Positions 1 through 6,978 of a stretch of 50,802 bases of DNA are shown here, piece after piece. The notes beneath the pieces are model-generated. The model was not told the origin of the DNA and searched no databases. It worked only from the letters and a program-made list of their open reading frames with translations. The first letter of the stretch is position 1. Every line of letters begins with the position of its first letter. The DNA comes from JANYCG01 sp031365665 (GTDB taxonomy: Bacteria; Pseudomonadota; Gammaproteobacteria; Burkholderiales; Burkholderiaceae_C). The stretch covers positions 1 to 50,802 of the forward strand of contig JANLYO010000137.1 in the NCBI GenBank assembly GCA_031365665.1, given 5' to 3'. The translations under genes and the position numbers were made by a program.

Positions 1-69
1 ACCCGGCACTGCAAATTTTGTCGCTACGTGAATGCCAATTGACACCCCACAAATTTTAAGGAGACATTC

Positions 70-1080
70 ATGATCATCGACTGCCACGGCCACGTCAGCG
101 CACCCGCCGAACTCTTTGCCTACAAGGCCAGCATCCTTTCCCATCGCGGCGCGCATGGCCGCGGTGCGGTCAATGTGACGGACGATGAGATTCGCATCGC
201 AGCCAACAAGGTCGAGATGGCACCGGTGGGTCACCTCGACATGCTCAAGCGCAATGGCACTGACATGCAACTGATCTCGCCCCGGCCTTTCCAGATGATG
301 CACAACGCCAAGCCCGCGCGCGTGGTGCACTGGTTTACCGAAGATACCAACAACATCATCTACCGCCAGACCCAGCTTTTCAAAGGCCTGTTCTTTGGCA
401 TTTGCGGCTTGCCACAGGTGTCAGGTGCGCCGATTGAAGGTGTGCTACCTGAGCTTGAGCGGTGCGTGAAAGAGCTCGGTTTCAATGGCTGCCTTCTCAA
501 TCCGGACCCGTATGAAAACAGCGGTACTGAAGCACCTGCGCTGGGCGACCGCTATTGGTACCCGCTGTATGAAAAGCTGTGCGAGCTTGATGTGCCCGCC
601 CACATTCATGCCACCGGGTCGCACTCCGAGCGCACGCCCTACACCGTGCATTTCATCAATGAGGAAACGATTGCGGTCTATGGGCTGGTCAACTCCGACG
701 TGTTCAAGGACTTCCCGTCGCTCAAGGTGGTGTGCTCCCATGGCGGCGGTGCAGTGCCCTACCAGATTGGCCGCTTCCAGTCGAGCTCCATGCGCAAACC
801 CGGCGGGCAGCGCTTTCTGGATGGCTTGATGAAAATGTACTTTGATACGGTGCTGTACTCAGAGGGCGGGCTCAAGCTGTTGATCGACTTGGTGGGCCCT
901 GAGCGCTGCCTGTTTGGTGCTGAGTGCCCGGGCGTGGGGTCGGCTGTGAACCCCGACACGGGCACCACCTTTGACAACATCCGCCCGATCATCGAGTCGT
1001 TTGACTGGCTGACTGCCGCGCAGAAGAAAATGATTTTTGAAGACAACGCGCGGCGCGTGTTCAATTTGCCCGTAGCCTGA
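70..1080 (+). CDS. LigJ/ACMSD-type amidohydrolase (probable 4-oxalomesaconate hydratase-like)
   Basis: The 336-residue protein belongs to the amidohydrolase-2 superfamily. An N-terminal HxH metal pair (H6, H8), a later HIH (H178/H180), CSHGGG near 222-227 and a Glu in FGAECPG (E285) where most relatives carry Asp are visible. The Glu variant and the length fit LigJ, the 4-oxalomesaconate hydratase of protocatechuate 4,5-cleavage, better than a decarboxylase. An ideal Shine-Dalgarno (AAGGAGA) sits 6 nt before the ATG. The next gene, an aromatic-ring FAD monooxygenase, starts 21 nt downstream on the same strand, so the two are probably one catabolic operon that continues leftward out of the window. 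Gamma-resorcylate-type decarboxylase activity is the main alternative. Confidence 0.75.
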   Translation: MIIDCHGHVSAPAELFAYKASILSHRGAHGRGAVNVTDDEIRIAANKVEMAPVGHLDMLKRNGTDMQLISPRPFQMMHNAKPARVVHWFTEDTNNIIYRQTQLFKGLFFGICGLPQVSGAPIEGVLPELERCVKELGFNGCLLNPDPYENSGTEAPALGDRYWYPLYEKLCELDVPAHIHATGSHSERTPYTVHFINEETIAVYGLVNSDVFKDFPSLKVVCSHGGGAVPYQIGRFQSSSMRKPGGQRFLDGLMKMYFDTVLYSEGGLKLLIDLVGPERCLFGAECPGVGSAVNPDTGTTFDNIRPIIESFDWLTAAQKKMIFEDNARRVFNLPVA

Positions 1081-1101
1081 GAAGCTTGCACGGGGCAGAT
1101 T

Positions 1102-2787
1102 TTGATCAAGACCCAGGTCCTGATTGTGGGCGCCGGGCCGGTCGGCCTGACCCTGGCCATGGACTTGGCCCAACGCGGCGTGCAGGTGGTCGTTGCCGAG
1201 ACGCGGCACCGGGGCGAGCCACCCAATGTGAAGTGCAACCATGTGGCCGCACGCAGCATGGAAATCCTGCGCCGCCTGGGTGTTGCGCAGCAAGTTCGCA
1301 ACAGCGGTTTGCCGGCCGGCTATCCGCATGACATTGCCTATCGCACTTCTTTCACCGGGCTCGAGTTGTCGCGCATCCCCATCCCGTGCCGACGTGATCG
1401 ATTCACGACGACCGAAGGCCCCGACACCGGCTGGCCCACCCCCGAGCCGCCGCACCGCATCAACCAGATCTACCTGGAACCCATTTTGTTTGAGCACGCG
1501 GCGGCCATGCCTGGCGTGCGCATCCTGAACCGCACGTCAATAGACGACTTCACCCAGGACGCGCACGGAGTGGGCGCTACCGGGCACAAGCTTGGCACAG
1601 ATGAAGTGGTGCAGGTGTCATGCGATTACATGGTGGGTTGCGATGGCGGCCGATCCATGACGCGCAAGAAGATTGGCACCGCTTTGCACGGCACGGATGT
1701 TGTGGGGCGGGTGCAGTCCACTTACTTGCGCGCGCCAGACCTGCTGGGCCGCCTGGCCCTGGCGCCAGCCTGGGCAACCTTTGCGCTGAACCCACGCCGG
1801 TGCGGCAATGTCTATGCCATTGACGGGCGGGAGACCTGGCTGGTCAACAACTACCTGCTGGAAAACGAACTGAACTTTGACTCGGTGGATCGTGATTGGG
1901 CCTTGCGGCAAATTCTGGGTGTGGGCGCTGATTTTGAATACAGCATCATCTCCAACGAAGACTGGGTGGGCCGCCGTCTGGTGGCCGACAAATTTCGCGA
2001 CCGCCGGATCTTCATCTGCGGGGACGCCGCGCACTTGTGGATTCCCATGGCGGGCTATGGCATGAACGCCGGCATTGCCGATGCCATGAACCTGTCGTGG
2101 CAACTGGCGGCCCACCTCAAGGGCTGGGCGTCGGAAAACATCCTGGACGCCTATGAGCTTGAGCGCAAGCCCATTACCGAGCAGGTGTCGCGCTTTGCCA
2201 TGAACCACGCCCTGGCCCTGCAGCGCCAGCGCCAGACGGTGCCCGCCGACATCGAAATGCGCGGCCCGGAAGGGGACACGTTGCGCGCCGCGACCGGGCA
2301 GGCCCTGTATGACCTGAACGTGCAGCAATACTGTTGCGCCGGGCTCAACTTTGGCAGCTTTTACGCCGCATCGCCATTGATCGCGTATGACGGCGAAGCC
2401 CCGCCCGACTACACCATGCACACCTTCACACCATCGACCGTGCCAGGCTGCCGCACGCCCCATGTGTGGCTGGCGGCTGGCCGCTCGCTCTACGACGCCA
2501 TGGGTGATGATTACGCGCTGTTGCGCATGGATTCAAGCATCGACACGAAGTTGCTGCAACAGGCGGCCGCCGAGCGCGGCATGCCCTTGAGGGTTGTGGA
2601 TGTCAGTGGCAACGAGGCCTGCGCGGTTTACAAGGAGCGGCTGGTCATCTCGCGGCCAGACCAGCATGTGGCATGGCGGGGGAATGCTTTGCCAGCAGAT
2701 GTGGGTGGGTTGCTTGACCGGTTGTGCGGAGTGCAGCAAGGCCCACCCGAACGCTGTGGCGCAGCGACCGGGCCACTCAACGCCTGA
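1102..2787 (+). CDS. FAD-dependent aromatic hydroxylase (PF01494-type monooxygenase)
   Basis: Single-component flavoprotein monooxygenase of 561 residues, the PheA/TfdB/MhpA type that hydroxylates phenolic rings with NAD(P)H and O2. Visible motifs are the N-terminal dinucleotide fold GAGPVGLTLAMDL, the central VGCDGG (DG motif) and FICGDAAHLWIPMAGYGMN (GD motif contacting FAD). A thioredoxin-like C-terminal domain is expected from the length. It starts with TTG, 21 nt after the amidohydrolase stop, with GGGGCAG upstream. Its last 11 nt overlap the convergent haloperoxidase gene. It resembles the monooxygenase at 47745-49457 (both carry TPE-PHR---IY/IEPIL around residue 120), so the window holds two members of this subfamily at its two ends. 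The substrate cannot be read from the sequence. Confidence 0.85.
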   Translation: MIKTQVLIVGAGPVGLTLAMDLAQRGVQVVVAETRHRGEPPNVKCNHVAARSMEILRRLGVAQQVRNSGLPAGYPHDIAYRTSFTGLELSRIPIPCRRDRFTTTEGPDTGWPTPEPPHRINQIYLEPILFEHAAAMPGVRILNRTSIDDFTQDAHGVGATGHKLGTDEVVQVSCDYMVGCDGGRSMTRKKIGTALHGTDVVGRVQSTYLRAPDLLGRLALAPAWATFALNPRRCGNVYAIDGRETWLVNNYLLENELNFDSVDRDWALRQILGVGADFEYSIISNEDWVGRRLVADKFRDRRIFICGDAAHLWIPMAGYGMNAGIADAMNLSWQLAAHLKGWASENILDAYELERKPITEQVSRFAMNHALALQRQRQTVPADIEMRGPEGDTLRAATGQALYDLNVQQYCCAGLNFGSFYAASPLIAYDGEAPPDYTMHTFTPSTVPGCRTPHVWLAAGRSLYDAMGDDYALLRMDSSIDTKLLQQAAAERGMPLRVVDVSGNEACAVYKERLVISRPDQHVAWRGNALPADVGGLLDRLCGVQQGPPERCGAATGPLNA

Positions 2788-4162
2788 GCTGGAGCGTCAG
2801 GATCTTGTCGGCCACGCAGCGGCCCTGTACCTGCCCGCCCGTCACGCCGAAACGGTAGTGGATGCCTGCGTACAGGCGCGACAGCGCGGCCTCGTTCGCC
2901 GCCGCTGTGAAACTCGGAAAGGTGCGCGGGCCCCAGCCCCGGTCATTGTGGGTATTGTCGGTAAATGGCGTGTTGGCGCCCAACATCGACGAGAGCACGC
3001 CCGCAGCGGCACTTGACTGCACCGAATGGCCCGACGGGTATTCGGGAAAGGGCGGCGTGTGCATCAACTGGGGCACCCAGTTGCTGTCGATACCCAGCTG
3101 GATGGCGGTGACAGGCCGCAGCACATTGAGCGTGTATTTGGCATGCCACGCGGCGATGAACGCGTCGTTCATGGCTAGGTTCAACCGCACATAGGTCTCG
3201 GCAGCCCGTGCCAGGTCGGCCTTGCCCATACGGAGCAGGTCGGTGGCGATGAAGGCCCAGTGTCCGGCGGGTGTGGGTGTTTTGCCCGGATCGTCGGCCC
3301 AATACAGTGCAAACTGGCGCTGCTCCTGCGTGGCCTGGGTTGCGACCCGGTACACCTCCTGCGCATCCTTGTAAAACGCCGAGCCCGGCTCCTCTGAAAA
3401 GGGAGGCGGCGGTGGTGCCGCGCATTCGGCGCCGGTTTTGAGCACGAAGGGCCGGGTATCGCCCCAGCGCGGCAACAAGGCCGGCGCAAACGCCGGGGGT
3501 GTGGCCGACCATTGCCCGGCGCCACTGGGCGGCACATAGTTTTGCTGGTTGCGGCGCAAGGGGCCCCAGGCCTCGTGCCCGCCATCGGTGCGTGCCCAGG
3601 TCATGATGGCCATGGCCATCAACTTGCCGAAGGATTCAGACCGGTTGGCAATGTCGGCATTCAGCGTCGCCGGGTCAAAGTCCTGGCCGTATTTCAGCGG
3701 CAGGCTGCGCTCTAGCAAGTCGATGCGGCCTTTGTTTTCGGGGCTTGCATTGCTGAACATCATGCGCGTCATGGTAGCCATGGCGGCATTGGCCACGGTC
3801 GGCCAATGCAGGGGTTCATCCGGTTGGGCCCAGGGCAACGAGCTTAGTTCGTTGAGCTGCCCGGCCAGGCTTTGGTATTGCGGCATGCCAGGCACGACGG
3901 ATTCGTACAGCGTCAAACCCAAATAGGCAAGCGCGCGCGATGCCACCGGCGGGCTGAACCCTGGCGTTTGCTGGGTGATCAAGAGCGCCAGCGAAAACCA
4001 TTCTGTGGCCACGTTGCCGCTGAACTGCGCGGCGGGCCGATGCGCCGCTGTCATGGCCTGGCTGACTTGAACATTCTGGGCCATGGGCTCAACAGAATAA
4101 GCACAAGTAGCTACTAAAACAATAGCCATCCTAATGCTGCCAATTCGCCAATTGGCCGTCAT
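2777..4162 (-). CDS. Vanadium-dependent haloperoxidase / PAP2-like secreted protein
   Basis: 461 residues; chloroperoxidase-type all-helical protein that binds vanadate (or phosphate). The three phosphate/vanadate-binding motifs are present: K342 with R349 in VLRPVTA, YPSGHS (S377-H379), and SRLYAGIHYR (R429, H435). The Asp that often follows the last His motif is not there (RFGVTG). An N-terminal hydrophobic stretch ending near AQN suggests a signal peptide. The start is ATG at 4162, overlapping the stop of the upstream CRTAC1-type gene as ATGA, with GGA 7 nt before it; the TTG at 4174 is less likely. Translation is therefore coupled to the upstream gene. The signal-peptide codons coincide with a dispersed repeat (4095-4126). 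The halide or phosphate-ester substrate is unknown. Confidence 0.82.
   Translation of the reverse strand: MTANWRIGSIRMAIVLVATCAYSVEPMAQNVQVSQAMTAAHRPAAQFSGNVATEWFSLALLITQQTPGFSPPVASRALAYLGLTLYESVVPGMPQYQSLAGQLNELSSLPWAQPDEPLHWPTVANAAMATMTRMMFSNASPENKGRIDLLERSLPLKYGQDFDPATLNADIANRSESFGKLMAMAIMTWARTDGGHEAWGPLRRNQQNYVPPSGAGQWSATPPAFAPALLPRWGDTRPFVLKTGAECAAPPPPPFSEEPGSAFYKDAQEVYRVATQATQEQRQFALYWADDPGKTPTPAGHWAFIATDLLRMGKADLARAAETYVRLNLAMNDAFIAAWHAKYTLNVLRPVTAIQLGIDSNWVPQLMHTPPFPEYPSGHSVQSSAAAGVLSSMLGANTPFTDNTHNDRGWGPRTFPSFTAAANEAALSRLYAGIHYRFGVTGGQVQGRCVADKILTLQLRR
4095..4126 (-). repeat. Family B-like dispersed repeat inside the haloperoxidase signal peptide
   Basis: Read on the minus strand, this segment has GCTATT, then TAGCTA, then TTGTGC. 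It aligns without gaps to 11694-11725 at about 24 of 32 positions. It encodes MAIVLVATCAYS, the hydrophobic core of the signal peptide. The other copy is intergenic. Confidence 0.5.
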
Positions 4163-5844
4163 GGCTGCTTCCAAAGGCTTGCGCCACGGGTTTTGTCCAC
4201 GTTGTAAAAACTATCGGCATTGACAAGCTGCCAGGCGCTCCACTCCCCAAACGGCCACAACACCCGCAGCCGCACTTTCTCGGCCGCACCGAGGCCGAAA
4301 TGCATCCAGCCCAGGTGGCCGCTGGCGTGGCCGCCGCCGATGGTGAGTTCCTGGCGGATCACGCGTGCGCCGGTGCCCTCACCCAGCGCCACCTCGACCC
4401 ACGCGCCCACACCGTCACGGTTGCTACCCGACTGGCTCAAACGCAGTTGCAGCCAATGGCCCATGGCCGCAGGCTTTTCAGCCGTTCCTGCACCCACATT
4501 GCGCCACAGTTGCGCTTGATCCCAACGGTTGACAACAAGCATGTCCAGCAAACCGTCGCCATTCAAATCCACCAGCATGCCGCCGCGCCCGCGCCGAAAA
4601 CTGGCAACACCGGCCTGTTGACCGACTTCAACAAACTTGCCGTCAAATTTTTGCAAGAGGAGGTTGTTGGGATCCAAGGTAGCGAAATCCGGCATCGTCG
4701 AGACATTGCCCTTGACGATGAACAGGTCGGCGAAGCCATCGTGGTTGACATCGGCAAACTGCGCATGCCAGGCCGTCGAGGGGTGCACGTCGCCGCCCAC
4801 ATAGGGCCGATGCGCGGTGACGCCAGTTTTGTAAGCGATGTCTACGTAGGTTGGCCCCTTGGCGCCTGCCTCGAGTTTCTGCAACTTGTTGTCCGACATG
4901 CTGGTCAAAAAAACTTCGGGCTTGCCGTCACCGTCCAGATCGTGGCTGGCGATGCCCATGCCCCAGATTTGCAGCGGCTTCCAGCCCTCGGCCGGGCCAT
5001 ACAGGTTGGGCGCTGCGCCGGGGGAGATTTTCCACAATTGCTCCTGGCCGCCTTTGTAATACTCGCGGTCGTTGCTGACACGAAGCGCAGCCTCACTGGT
5101 TCGGCCCCAGTCAGAGAACAACATGGACAAGGCGCAATGGCCCGGAACGAGATCAAGCGGCGGCGCAAATTTTTTAGGTGCGTCTGCGGGCCGGATCAAC
5201 ATCGCGGGCGTGCAACTGCCCCACGGAAACTCAGGCTTGCTGCGGTCTACATACGTGCCGATGGCCAGCGTCGGCCAACTCTTGCCGCGCTCCCAGGTTG
5301 CGGCAAAAGCCGTATGCCAGCCATTGCCGGTTTTCAGGCCCCAGGTGTCGTTAGCACGTTCGAATTTGCAGTTGCCCAAACCACGAAATACCTGAACCTC
5401 ACCCACGCGCAGCACAACCAGGTCGGCGTGGCCGTCACCGTCGATGTCGATGGGGTAAGCGCCAATGGCATTGGTCACTTCCAGGCCGGAGCGCTCTTCG
5501 AGCAATTTGATTGGGCCGCCCCTCGCGCTTTTGTTGCGGTAAAACTTTGAACGGTTGACGCCTGCCGTGACGTAAACCTCAGGTAAACCATCGCCATCAC
5601 AATCAAAAGCGGCCACACCGCCGCCCACCATGAATTCGCCTTCACCTTCAAAGCGGCTCTGCAATCCCGCTGCGTCGGTTTCTTCGATGAAACGCGGGAT
5701 CACCGGCTGAGGCGCTTCACTGGCCACCGGCGCGACTTGGCCCTGCGCCTGCCCCTGCAGCGCATGGGCGGCCAGCAGCGCCAGCGAAACCAGCAGCAGC
5801 CCGAGCTTACGGCTAGGCACGCCTCTACGCCAAGCAGGAATCAA
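4159..5844 (-). CDS. CRTAC1-family FG-GAP/ASPIC-UnbV secreted protein
   Basis: 561 residues. A signal peptide (RRG-SRKLGLLLVSLALLAAHALQG) is followed by a beta-propeller with five calcium-binding-type loops: DCDGDGLPE, DIDGDGHAD, DLDGDGKPE, DVNHDGFAD and DLNGDGLLD. The C-terminus is an ASPIC/UnbV domain (RDGVGAWVEV...GWMHFGLG...WP-GEWSAW). Such proteins are extracytoplasmic binding or scaffold proteins; the function is not defined. The start chosen is TTG at 5844, overlapping the metH1 stop as TTGA with AAGGA 6 nt upstream; a GTG at 5820 is the alternative. It sits between metH1 and the haloperoxidase, sharing overlapping start/stop codons with both. The haloperoxidase could be its functional partner in the periplasm. 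Confidence 0.85.
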   Translation of the reverse strand: MIPAWRRGVPSRKLGLLLVSLALLAAHALQGQAQGQVAPVASEAPQPVIPRFIEETDAAGLQSRFEGEGEFMVGGGVAAFDCDGDGLPEVYVTAGVNRSKFYRNKSARGGPIKLLEERSGLEVTNAIGAYPIDIDGDGHADLVVLRVGEVQVFRGLGNCKFERANDTWGLKTGNGWHTAFAATWERGKSWPTLAIGTYVDRSKPEFPWGSCTPAMLIRPADAPKKFAPPLDLVPGHCALSMLFSDWGRTSEAALRVSNDREYYKGGQEQLWKISPGAAPNLYGPAEGWKPLQIWGMGIASHDLDGDGKPEVFLTSMSDNKLQKLEAGAKGPTYVDIAYKTGVTAHRPYVGGDVHPSTAWHAQFADVNHDGFADLFIVKGNVSTMPDFATLDPNNLLLQKFDGKFVEVGQQAGVASFRRGRGGMLVDLNGDGLLDMLVVNRWDQAQLWRNVGAGTAEKPAAMGHWLQLRLSQSGSNRDGVGAWVEVALGEGTGARVIRQELTIGGGHASGHLGWMHFGLGAAEKVRLRVLWPFGEWSAWQLVNADSFYNVDKTRGASLWKQP

Positions 5845-6914
5845 GCGGCTTCCTTGTAGAAAAACGACTTTTGCAGAGTTCGCGTGGCGATGGGACTGAC
5901 CACTTGCGCAATCGCCGCGATGTGTTCTGGCGTCGTGCCACAACAGCCGCCGACGATGTTGACCAGGCCTTCCGCTGCGAACTCGCGGATCAGGCGGGAG
6001 GTCACTTCGGGCGTCTCGTCAAAGCCGGTCTCCGCCATCGGGTTGGGCAGACCGGCGTTGGGGTAACAGCTGATAAAGGTATCGGGTGCTACGCGATTCA
6101 GCTCTTGGATATAGGGGCGCATCAGCGCCGCCCCCAGCGCACAGTTGAGCCCCACCGCCAGCGGCTGCGCATGGCGCACGCTGTACCAGAACGCAGTCAC
6201 GGTCTGGCCCGAGAGGATACGGCCCGAAGCGTCCGTTACCGTGCCACTGATGATGAGCGGCAGGCGCTCGCCCGAGGCTTCGAAATATTCGTCAATGGCA
6301 AACAGCGCCGCTTTGGCGTTGAGCGTGTCAAAAATGGTTTCGATGAGCAACACGTCGCTGCCACCCTCGACCAGCGCTTCGACTTGCCGGCAATAAGCAG
6401 CGCGCAGCTCTTCAAAACTGACGTTGCGCGCACCAGGGTCGTTCACGTCGGGGCTGATACTGGCGGTTTTGGGCGTGGGCCCCAGCGCACCGACGACAAA
6501 ACGCGGCTTGTCTGGCGTTGAAAACTTGTCGCAGGCAGCGCGGGCGAGCCGGGCCGAGGCCAGGTTCATCTCGCGCGCCAGATCGCCCATGTCGTAGTCC
6601 GCCTGCGCGACCGAGGTCGCGCCAAAGGTGTTGGTTTCGATCATGTCGGCACCGGCGGCGAGGTAAGCCTCATGGATGTCCGAGATCACGTCGGGGCGCG
6701 TCAGGCACAAAAGCTCGTTATTGCCTTTGACATCTTTGTGGAAATCTCTGAAACGTTCGCCCCGGTACTGGGACTCGTCCAGCTTAAAGCGCTGGATCAT
6801 CGTGCCCATGGCGCCGTCGAGCACGGCGATGCGGGCGGCGAGGATGCCGGGCAGCGCCTGCGCCCGCGTATAGGGCGGGGTGGCGCGAGGGATGGGCGGT
6901 GGGGTCAGCGTCAT
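5841..6914 (-). CDS. metH: Methionine synthase homocysteine-binding module (MetH1)
   Basis: 357 residues matching only the N-terminal homocysteine S-methyltransferase barrel of B12-dependent methionine synthase. Motifs: LDGAMGTMIQ at the start, ETNTFGAT, VGALGPT, and the zinc ligands as a single Cys in GLNCALGA (about residue 250) plus the GGCCGTTPEHI pair near 320. Full-length MetH is about 1200 residues and goes on with pterin, cobalamin and AdoMet domains. Split metH genes are known in Burkholderiales, normally with the second half adjacent. Here the next gene is CRTAC1-type instead, so the partner must lie elsewhere. The ATG at 6914 begins MTLTPPPIP; an AGGGG abuts the ATG, which is closer than usual. 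A stand-alone homocysteine methyltransferase is the alternative. Confidence 0.85.
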   Translation of the reverse strand: MTLTPPPIPRATPPYTRAQALPGILAARIAVLDGAMGTMIQRFKLDESQYRGERFRDFHKDVKGNNELLCLTRPDVISDIHEAYLAAGADMIETNTFGATSVAQADYDMGDLAREMNLASARLARAACDKFSTPDKPRFVVGALGPTPKTASISPDVNDPGARNVSFEELRAAYCRQVEALVEGGSDVLLIETIFDTLNAKAALFAIDEYFEASGERLPLIISGTVTDASGRILSGQTVTAFWYSVRHAQPLAVGLNCALGAALMRPYIQELNRVAPDTFISCYPNAGLPNPMAETGFDETPEVTSRLIREFAAEGLVNIVGGCCGTTPEHIAAIAQVVSPIATRTLQKSFFYKEAA

Positions 6915-6978
6915 CCCCTGATTGTAGAAAAACCTGGCCGCTCGCGGGTCGAATGCCCTTGCCAGCCGGTCAGAACGG

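Noticed and set aside
4300..5550. Long plus-strand open frame of about 416 codons opposite the CRTAC1 gene
   Set aside because: It lacks recognisable domains and a ribosome site; it mirrors the codon bias of the FG-GAP gene on the other strand.
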